64,000 nucleotides of DNA from Amphiura filiformis (Eukaryota; Echinodermata; Ophiuroidea; Amphilepidida; Amphiuridae): contig NC_092630.1 of NCBI RefSeq assembly GCF_039555335.1, positions 85,256,148 through 85,320,147 of the forward strand, in the 5' to 3' direction. The position numbers and the translations under genes were made by a program. Below the pieces are notes generated by a model. That model did not search any database. It was not told where the DNA came from and saw nothing but the letters and a program-made list of their open reading frames with translations. This document shows positions 56,516-64,000 of this stretch, in pieces (within the stretch, counting starts at the first letter, position 1; every line of letters starts with the position of its first letter).

Positions 56516-57189
56516 TAATAATTACTTTGTCAGCAGAGATACTAAAATAAATACCCGGGATCGATACACGTGAATTTATGCACGAGATTGATATGAGAAG
56601 AAAATATTTGGATAGGCCTACCGGGGTAGAAAATGATGAATATCTCCCGTAAATGATTTCGTATAAAGAAACCAGATGTGGTTCCTTGCACTTGAATATA
56701 TATTTTGAACAGATAGTCGTTAGCGTGCGTCTTGAGACAGTAGCTTGCGTCTTGAGTCAAAAACTGACAAAGTTTGTGATTTATATGTGCCGAATATAGC
56801 AGTGTATAGGCCAATCGTGGAGATAGTCTAAAAGCATATGACCTATGGCGTAGGCCTATGCTCGACTGAACACCGAGCTAATCGGGGCTATTGTCAGTAG
56901 CCTTAGTCATCGGGCCCATTATGCGACTCAAAACTCATACAGGTCGATACAAAATGGCCATGCGTGGCGGTGGATTCAAGCCTACCATAGCGATTTCTGC
57001 CATGAAGATATCGGGGCGATCATAGATATACCACTTGTTTGTCGGGGGGGGGCGATGACACTGTGCGATATAGCGGGTGGAATAAAAATTCCTTTTAAAA
57101 GGAAATGGGCGTACCAAAGGAAACTGTCGATGATGTCCAGTCAGAACTCGGATTGCTTGTGGTATGCGGGGTGGTCAGTGGTAGTAGTC

Positions 57190-57409
57190 AGACCTCATAT
57201 AAATTACTTGTGCTATTGGGCAATGGCAGAGAGGCTCTATACTAGAGCTATCAATGTGGTTGCATATGGCTTCTCTGGCACGCACAGCACGATCAAGCTG
57301 ATCCCACAAGTGTTCAGTGTTCAGCCTGATGGCCCGGCCTGAATGACAGGCAATTTTGGCTCTACTCCCATGTTCTGAAGGTAGTCGTTGACTACCGTGG
57401 CTCTGTGGG
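57190..57409 (-). pseudogene. Tc1-type transposase remnant, C-terminal part
   Basis: The minus strand reads HRATVVNDYLQNMGVE, then after a frame change EHLWDQLDRAVRAREA and, in another frame, ATTLIALV. These correspond to the stretch from the second catalytic Asp region to the final catalytic Glu region of Tc1 transposases. The conserved WPA-SPD-NPIE part is degraded. It continues from 58453-58512, from which it is separated by an inserted 1-kb element. Confidence 0.75.
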
Positions 57410-58452
57410 GCGAGCGGTTATGGCAAGCCAAGGGGGCCAAAAGCGTGGAACAGCTACGCGTAGCTTCTTTCTCGTTACGAGCAGCTGTTTGACCAATCAA
57501 AATAGTCAAATTTAATCACGTGGTTGGGTCGTTAGCTGCGCGTAGTATAGTTATAGGTATCCTCTTTCACAATTATTATCTTGTAATTAATTTACGGAAT
57601 TAGCATAGATACCGGGCATAGATAACGAACGGGTAAAGGAGGCCAAATCACAGCACGTGTCAAGAGAACATGTTGCTAATGCCTGGCTAAAATGACACAA
57701 AGCATATTTATTTAGTGTTTCCAAGTTTACACCGTGTTTAATAGCAAGTAACTTTATACTCAGGCTGTATTAGCGGTGCAGGGGATATGAAGGTCAAACA
57801 ACAACTACTATTGATGTAAAGCGCTGTGTAAAGATATTGCAGGGAAAGCGATATCACATGCCACTGTGTAAATATGGAGAGAGTAAAATGGGTCATCATT
57901 TTTTTCGGAACGGGGGGGTCCTAAATTTACAAAAAGTCGCCGTCAATAAATTGCGGCCCTCACTATTTCGGCATCAAAATGTTATGACCCCCGACTCCCA
58001 CCACCGATACACCTTACCCCCTAGACAGGCTAAAATTGTATTGAAATCAGTCTTTTTGAATACAATAAACACACTATCTGTGGTCATCTTGTGACTCCCT
58101 ACATTTTGTCATTATCAATTTATGACCCCTCCCCCCTTATTTAAAAAAAAAAAAAAGTATGACCCCCTATATTTGGGATCCCCTTCCGAAGAAAATGATA
58201 GCCCCTAAATATAGAACAATCATCATTCTGTTCAGATATTACTTTAATAGCACCTATACCATTTTTGGCTGATATACTACAGATATTTTCATTTACAAAA
58301 ATTAACAACGTAATATTTGTGAGAGAGGATGTTTACATCAGCTCCACGTGTTTAAAACCGCGAATCTGATTGGTTAATAAGCTGCACGTAACGAGAAAGA
58401 AGCTGCGCGTAGCTAGTCCCACGTTCTGAGCCGCTTAGCTTGCCATAAGCGG
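57410..58452. mobile_element. 1.04-kb inverted-repeat element inside the Tc1 transposase remnant
   Basis: CGGTTATGGCAAGCCAAG near the left end and TTAGCTTGCCATAAGCGG near the right end are inverted, and the match continues through GCTTCTTTCTCGTTACG and ACCAATCA, giving arms of about 90 bases. It separates two pieces of the transposase reading (PYLHNLGPNAMLQDAT and HRATVVNDYLQ). The superfamily is not clear because the target duplication cannot be read with certainty. Confidence 0.65.
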
Positions 58453-58512
58453 TGGCATCTTGGAGCATTGCGTTAGGTCCCAGATTGTGAAGATATGGGA
58501 TTGCAGCTTGCG
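58453..58512 (-). pseudogene. Tc1-type transposase remnant, middle part
   Basis: The minus strand reads PYLHNLGPNAMLQDAT, which matches the block ahead of the DNARPH motif (second catalytic Asp) of Tc1 transposases. The upstream two-thirds are absent; the sequence before it is the terminal inverted repeat. Confidence 0.7.
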
Positions 58513-59217
58513 GCATAGAATCATGGTCAATTTGGCAAATTCTGTTTGAGACCCCACTACATTCACAAGGCGTGTAGGCCCTACTCAGCCGTGAAAAATG
58601 TTATTGTTTCAAATGGGGTGTCACTGTAAAGCTGAGTATTGTAGCTATCCATTGATATGCAACACGATATGAATATGTCACAAATGTTTGGAAAAACTTT
58701 CCAAACTTTTGTTGAGGAGTTTAGTATACTTGCGGTTAATTGTATTGATAAACACGTATGATTGACAGTGTGTTTTAGAGACCAAAGTCCCGGAGTAAAG
58801 TTCTGCTTAGAAGTCAAAGTACATAGTCGGATTTTTTTACTGGGGCTTTCGCCCGGGGGCTTTCGCGATCAGTAACTGGTAGATTCCAAAATCAGAATTG
58901 TTTAATATTGAAGTGAGCCATTATAATTATGCAAGATATTTTGCATTCAATAACTTTTATTGTCACTATAGGCATCTAATTATATAAACTCTTTATGACC
59001 ATTTTACTAAACATCAGTATAATTTTTAGTTCAACGGAATGCGTTCATCATGATTAAATAATAATAATATATTTTTCATCAAAATTTGACTATGGCATAT
59101 AGTGTTACAGTTTTTCATACCCGATTTTAATGATAAAACATTTTCCCTAAAGAAAAACGAAATAGCAAAACTGAGACGAATATTCGTCTCAGAGCAAAAG
59201 ACTGTTGAAAATATCCC

Positions 59218-59356
59218 TATTAAAAGGGCATTTCGTGATCCACAACATCATCCCCTTCCCCACTTTTCTCAAAAAAAGTTGAGATTTTTTATATCACTGG
59301 AAACCTCTACTGGATATAGGCCTATGTTTATGTACAAAATATTTCTTGCAGATTAA
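59218..59356 (+). mobile_element. MITE family TC, left part only
   Basis: TTAAAAGGGCATTTCGTGAT through TATTTCTTGCAGATTAA matches the left third of the copy at 61767-62110. It stops at TTAA where foldback copy D begins, so the foldback element entered at this TTAA. Confidence 0.8.
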
Positions 59357-59625
59357 GGGATGGACAGTATTTATTTGGGGACATTAGAGCACATCAGACA
59401 TATCGAATATTATTGCATTCTGAATACGAAGAATGTCCTTCTGATATCAAATAATTTTCATTTTTTTTTTTTTTCAATGTAATACACATTTTATGTCAAA
59501 TGATTAAAAATTGATAAGTTTGATATTTAACAGTACTCGAAGTAAACTTGTGTATGTAGTGTGGGATGAAAAGCCGACGATCAATTGAAAATTTTGACCT
59601 TTCGTATTGAAGATATGGATTTTTT
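59353..59625 (+). mobile_element. Foldback MITE family FB, copy D, left arm only
   Basis: TTAAGGGATGGACAGTATTT through AATTGAAAATTTTGACC and GAAGATATGGATTTTTT matches the left arm of the family. The right arm is missing and a reverse transcriptase fragment follows. Confidence 0.78.
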
Positions 59626-59811
59626 CGCCATGCTAAGAGTAAAAATCGTACTGTTCATTTTACTTGGTTCGACCTGGAAGATGCATTTGGTTCCGTTCCA
59701 CATGATCTTATCGAGTATTCTTTCAATAGATGCAATGTTCCTAATGAAGTCAAAAAGTACATCCTAGGTAAGATTACAACCAAGCAATGGTCTTCCGTTA
59801 ACTTTCAGTAA
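59626..59811 (+). pseudogene. Isolated reverse-transcriptase fragment
   Basis: About 61 residues ending in a stop read FTWFDLEDAFGSVPHDLIEY and NRCNVPNEVKKYI. This is the first catalytic Asp region (FDLEDAFGSV) of a non-LTR reverse transcriptase, of a different clade from the other LINEs here; I do not assign it further. Just after KKYI the bases CTAGGTAAGATT look like a splice donor. Nothing else of the protein is nearby. Confidence 0.6.
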
Positions 59812-59847
59812 TCTATTACAATTGATTACCATTAAACGAAATCCTCC

Positions 59848-60170
59848 TTTAAAGGGGCATTTCGTGATCCACAGCCTCATCCCCCCACTTTTCCCAAAAA
59901 AAGTTGAGATTCATTACACCACTGGATACCTCTGGCTACATAATGTTTATGTACCAATTGCAGATTAATTCGTTTAGCAAAAATATCGCCAAATTTGAAT
60001 TTCGTTCTGGTGCACCAGAACGAAATTACAACACATTGACACATAATCATGCATAACTCGCAAACGCAGAATCGGAATCAACTGAAATTTTGGAAATAAG
60101 CTTTTTTCGTGGATATCTACTGAAAAATGTCATAAAAAGAGGATGCTAGGGTCACGAAATCCTCCTTTAA
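59848..60170. mobile_element. TTAA-target MITE family TC, full copy
   Basis: TTTAAAGGGGCATTTCGTGA at the left is mirrored by TCACGAAATCCTCCTTTAA at the right. The centre has TTTCGTTCTGGTGCACCAGA, an inner palindrome. TTAAAGGGG fits the TTAAAGGRR terminus described for T2-type (Kolobok) MITEs. It is preceded by CGAAATCCTCCTTTAA, the right end of another copy. Confidence 0.82.
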
Positions 60171-61766
60171 GCCAATGGACTTTCTTTTGGAGACAGTCTT
60201 TGTACAGAGCTTGAGTGCTTCCATCTATAGAGTGCTTTGTAAAAAAGCTGAAAACAGATAGAAAAAGCTGAAAAAGCTAAAACTAAAAACACTGAACTCT
60301 TTCTTAATCTACAGCTTCTGTCAGTTCCTAACTAACCATGCTAACTATTAGTGCATGGTATGTTTTGTTTTGAGAAACTTGTCGAAAATAAGAAACTGGC
60401 AACTTTAAAATTGATAATCAATATACAATAATGTTGGTCAATCAGCTGAGTATCGATTGATTGGCTATCGATCTCTGTACCGTGCAGAACTTCACATGCA
60501 TGAAATACCACCAAGACTCGTCGTATAAATGTCTGTATATTTCACGTTGGAAGCAGATACAGAAAGTTTCTTTTCCACATAAAGCTTCACTTGACACTTG
60601 TTAAGGTAAACCATGAATAACGCGTAGACGTTAAGAAAGTAAACAATCAGAAATTCAAGTTCATTGGAATTCATGCATGCGTCAGAAAATTTTTCGACAA
60701 CATTTTCTAAAACCGAAAAGAATAAACTCACTTGCCATGTTTGCTGACATTTATAAAAAAATCCGTGTACCGGTACCGGGGTATAGGGACTGAATTGCAG
60801 TTGAATTGGTTATAGCTGGTAAGCTTATATGGTAACAGTATGTCATTGTTACTTTTGAGTTGCACTCAGGCCTCGAAATATATAAAGCCAGAATTTCTGC
60901 GGGCCATATTTGGGCTAGACTCGCTTGCCAGTCCTATTATCCTATATACGCCGTACCTATGTATATTGAGGACTGGCTTACGCCATTTTGGATGTCAATG
61001 GGAAATACACACTTAACGATTTGCGCCGTTAGAAACTTGAAAAAAATCTTTAAAATTTCATCAATGTATGTAAAAGTGGTACCAACCGTATTGTGCTTGC
61101 TAATTTAAGACTCGGTTGAAACAAAATTAAGGATCGAAAGAATTTTAGTGTCCAAAAAGGCAAAATTATCGTCAAAGTTCTGCGAAATCGGCACCCTTGC
61201 GAAGGGTTCAGAATTCAATCAGGAACGAAAATATCCGATCTTTGCGATCAAAAACACAAAATTACAACTTTAAACATACTATTGGCAAAAGACATTATTA
61301 CCAAACAATACAGAATAGAAAATTTGACGTCATTTTCTCAAAATATAGAAGAAATTTACTCAGGCATCGAATAAATACGCAATGCAATTCCCGTTCAAAC
61401 GCATGGGAAACTGAAAGTGCGATAATCGTGACTAATTTGGGCCCTTGATCTTAAATGTTTGGGACTTTGAGGGCCCTTACAAATTTTTGTGGGCCCGAAT
61501 TTGGGCCATTGGTTTTAACCTATGAACCCCACCAAAAAGTGAGAAAAATTGCCACAAATTTTGTGGGCCATTTGGGCCCACTGGATGTGTCTTTTTTCGG
61601 GCCCTCACTTGTTTCCGGGGGCCGAGGGCCCTTGTGTGGGCCTTCCTTATTTCGAGCCCTCGTTGCACTTGTCTCATTTGCACTTGTCTCACCTTGTATT
61701 AAATTTGACAAGCTCTGGTTTTGCTTGAGAAGTCTAGCCACAAATTTTCAGCGTCGCTGTCGTAAA

Positions 61767-62110
61767 TTAAAAGGGCATTTCGTGATCCACAGCCTCATCC
61801 CCCCACTTTTCTCAAAAAAAGTTGAGATTTTTATATCACTGGAAACCTCTCTGGCTACATGTTTATGTACAAAATATTTCTTGCAGATTAATTCCTTTAG
61901 CAAAGATATCATGAAATTTGAATTTCGTTCTGGTGCACCAGAACAAAATTACAACGCATTGTATGGAGCAGTGTAATACACATAATCGCGATAACTCGCT
62001 AACGCAATCGGAAATCAACTGAAATTTTGGGAATAGGTTTTTTTCGTGGATATCTAATGAAAAATGACATGATAAATAGAGGATGCTAGGATCACAAAAT
62101 ACTCCTTTAA
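61767..62110. mobile_element. TTAA-target MITE family TC, second full copy
   Basis: TTAAAAGGGCATTTCGTGAT at the left and GATCACAAAATACTCCTTTA at the right. Internal sequence matches the copy at 59848-60170, including TTTCGTTCTGGTGCACCAGA. Confidence 0.82.
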
Positions 62111-62133
62111 ATTTAAAAGACCCCATTTGTTTA

Positions 62134-62513
62134 GGCCCTTCGCACTTGATTATTAGTTTCCTGTTTACCGCCCGCGTCCAAAATTGAAAATCTCAAAATA
62201 ATTAATTATTTTATTTTTATTTCTAATTTTCTCCTTTGAAATAACTTTCAACTACTTCTACTGCTATTTTCTGACTTTGATAATATCAACAATAATGATG
62301 AAAGAACAAAGAGTACAACTCCACCTTCACTTATTTATAAAATCAAATATTGTTGTGAAATAATTAAATGACTGCCCTAGTCAAAACGAGTCAATAGCTG
62401 CTTGTAATAGTTCAAACTAAATAAAGAAAATAAAAGATGATTAATAATTAAAAGTCACCTCGTCCCTTTTTCAAAATCTTTAACAGGAAACTAATAATCA
62501 AGTGCGAAGGGCC
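62134..62513. mobile_element. 380-bp Harbinger-type MITE
   Basis: GGCCCTTCGCACTTGATTAT at the left and ATAATCAAGTGCGAAGGGCC at the right are perfect inverted ends extending through TAGTTTCCTGTT (about 32 bases). TTA lies on both sides (62131-62133, 62514-62516). The GGCC start and TTA duplication match the element at 52797-53187 in type, not in sequence. Confidence 0.87.
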
Positions 62514-62858
62514 TTACGAACATTGCTCTTGTCCCCCGAAGTCCCGTACTTGGCCGAAGTCTGCAAAGACCCCTTATTTTTCCATTTGATCTGTCGCCCA
62601 AAGGGAAAGACCCTTATTTTTCAATTTGAACAGCAATTTTCATTTATCACTGATTTTGTTACTTATTTTGAAAAACAAAGTCACAGACAAAAAGAGATTT
62701 TTGAGAGCCATGATTTAAAATTAGAATAGTCATGATAGTAGAAATTCAACGACAATGTTCGAGGTTTCTGTGCCGGCGCCATTTCCATTCAAAAAAAGGT
62801 CATGTTCTCACCCATTCAGACCCTATATTTTTTTAATTTGGTACCCGGTATTCAAAAA

Positions 62859-63000
62859 GCGAGATGGCCGAGTGGTTAAGGCATTGCGCTGTCGGCCGGG
62901 AGATACGATCGACGAGAGTTCGAGCCTTGGGCTTGCCTTGGTGAAAATTCTCCTCCCTCCCAAAAGTTCCTACAATGTATATGGTCGGGAATCCTTCAAT
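62859..63000 (+). mobile_element. tRNA-headed SINE, second family or diverged copy
   Basis: GCGAGATGGCCGAGTGGTTA (A box TGGCCGAGTGG) and, 54 bases further on, the B box AGTTCGAGCCT give a Ser/Leu-type tRNA head. The following CCTTGGTGAAAATTCTCCTC is a short body. The 3' edge is uncertain; a dispersed hairpin repeat follows at 62997-63078. Confidence 0.7.
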
Positions 63001-63078
63001 TAATACTTTCAATTTGTGCAGGTAGATTTTCTATGTTACCTGCATAAATGCAAGTAACTTTTTTCTGGTATCCTACAC
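62997..63078. repeat. Dispersed hairpin repeat, copy 2
   Basis: Reverse complement of 41264-41345, including TTTGTGCAGGTAGATTTTC and TGTTACCTGCATAAATG. Its position next to a SINE may be chance. Confidence 0.6.
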
Positions 63079-63124
63079 CTTTTTAGGGCGTAATATAGAA
63101 ATGGTGCCCCAAATATCTGTGCCC

Positions 63125-63235
63125 AAAATCACTTGCCCCCCCTTCGATCTGCCAAAAATCGCTTGACCCCCCTTTTGACCTGTCAAAAATGCTTGCCCCC
63201 CTTTGGCCTGTCAAAAAATCTTTCCCCCTTCTCTA
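63125..63235. repeat. Short tandem repeat, about 31-bp period
   Basis: Variants of AATCGCTTGCCCCCCTTTGA followed by CCTGTCAAA recur about 3.5 times. C-rich and diverged. Confidence 0.7.
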
Positions 63236-63440
63236 TAATTCACCAGACATGCAGACCGGGGTACACATAATAAATGAATTCCAAGTGTGTGAAAATATTG
63301 GATCCAACTGAACACATACATTGTAATGTGATAAAATTGGATGCTTTACGCCAAATATTTATTAGTCGAGCTATGAGTTTTAAAATATTGGACGAGACAT
63401 AATAAACATGGGCTCAATCGATCCAATTAGGCAGAAGCCT

Positions 63441-63632
63441 ATAATTTGGTTACCTCAAGTTTGGTAGTGACGTATGTGCGTATTTCGTTGGCCTAAGCCA
63501 TGAATCGCGCGCGTTAAGTTAATCACGCAAAGTGTACACTCACACGCACAAGAGCGATTTGTCGGCACGTTTGTGGCGCAATCACCAAAAAGCATTGACG
63601 TCACTACCGAACTTGAAGCGAACCAAATTATA
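63441..63632. mobile_element. About 190-bp MITE with TA-rich edges
   Basis: ATAATTTGGTTACCTCAAGT and GGTAGTGACGT at the left are mirrored by ACGTCACTACCGAACTTGAA and CCAAATTATATA at the right. A partial relative (TTCGGTAGTGACGTA) occurs at 40543. Probable TA-target DNA transposon derivative. Confidence 0.65.
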
Positions 63633-64000
63633 TACAGGGTGTATCAAAATTAAGTATACAGTTCGAAAAATGCCGCTAGATTAAAAAGTATGAGGTCTTT
63701 GGTCAAAATTATCTAGTTAATAACTTAATCAAGATCTTGTCCTCCTTCAGCTGAAAATTCACTGGCGTGTGACCAATAATAAAGATTTGGTGGCTACTTT
63801 TGTGAACCGAGCACAAAAAGCAGTTGCGCGAAGTCTGTATAATCACTTTTCCGTATGTCTGTAGGTGGGGGTGGGGTGTGTGTGTAGTGACAAATTTGGT
63901 TTTTGGTTTAAGTTTTGATTAAATGCTCTCAGGTGAACAGTTCAGATCCTATTGCAAGGAAACTTGGGCCATAGGTGAAGTATGAAGGTCTTTACATTAT
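63633..64000. other. Window edge, no gene recognised
   Basis: ACAGGGTGTATCAAAATTAA at 63635 resembles the start of elements ending in CACCCTGT, which also occur near 43870 and 44040. Only one end is inside the window, so nothing further can be said. Confidence 0.35.

Larger units (their letters stand above)
55879..58626 (-). mobile_element. Tc1/mariner element, deleted, with two insertions
   Basis: Inverted ends of about 115 bases: CAATGACACCCCATTTGAAA at the left and TTTCAAATGGGGTGTCACTG at the right. TA lies directly outside both (55877-55878, 58627-58628). A transposase remnant reads on the minus strand (58453-58512 and 57190-57409). The N-terminal half of the transposase is missing, its frame starting next to the right terminal repeat. 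A Harbinger-type MITE (56035-56515) and an inverted-repeat element (57410-58452) lie inside. It cannot encode an active transposase. Confidence 0.8.

Noticed and set aside
60492-60731. Minus-strand 79-residue frame, with ATGGCAAGTGAG nearby suggesting a first exon
   Set aside because: No homology, no downstream exon that could be identified, and the donor is weak.

Overview
The window reads as a stretch of an AT-rich, intron-containing animal genome, most likely a marine invertebrate and possibly an ambulacrarian (echinoderm or hemichordate); the phylum is an inference from the repeat mix, not something the sequence proves. I can support one host protein gene: a seven-coding-exon mitochondrial phosphate carrier (SLC25A3) on the minus strand, with coding sequence from 49424 down to 34585, 1101 coding bases and 366 residues. 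All six introns between coding exons have GT-AG ends and consistent phases. An upstream non-coding exon is likely near 49555-49620, beside a perfect CRE.

Most of the rest is mobile or tandem DNA, much of it nested. 1-5.5 kb: little of note, then a Tx1/L1-like LINE scrap and a 5'-truncated RTE-like LINE (4061-5339) with a 12-bp target duplication. 5.5-16.5 kb: a 120-bp satellite holding nuclear-receptor-type half-sites, split by a CR1/L2-like LINE, which is itself split by a near-whole BEL/Pao element (6250-15025) with almost identical LTRs and a 5-bp target duplication; a second, 127-bp satellite follows. 17-21 kb: a 376-bp inverted-repeat transposon with a 9-bp target duplication, a long TAT microsatellite and a decayed LINE. 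21.3-24.6 kb: a palindromic MITE split by a 2.8-kb LTR-like unit. 27.3-29.7 kb: an RTE-like LINE with a 764-codon open frame and a GATA tail.

31-50 kb is the phosphate carrier and its flank. Its introns have collected TTAA-flanked palindromic MITEs, two Helitron-like insertions whose ends can be read to the base by comparison with empty copies of the host MITE, a tRNA-like sequence, a three-unit 525-564 bp tandem array and a pair of 470-bp repeats. 50-55.4 kb: a foldback element holding a small TA-target MITE, followed by a CR1/L2-like LINE carrying a Harbinger-type MITE and a tRNA-derived SINE. 55.4-58.6 kb: another foldback copy and a Tc1/mariner element with two further insertions. 59-64 kb: more MITE copies, an isolated reverse-transcriptase fragment and a second tRNA-headed SINE.

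There is no operon-like organisation and no sign of a novel multi-gene system. The most informative material is the insertion order recorded by nested elements, the satellite built on TGACCT half-sites, and the number of TTAA-target MITE families in and around one housekeeping gene. Element boundaries come from reading inverted repeats and target duplications by eye, so a few bases of error are possible.
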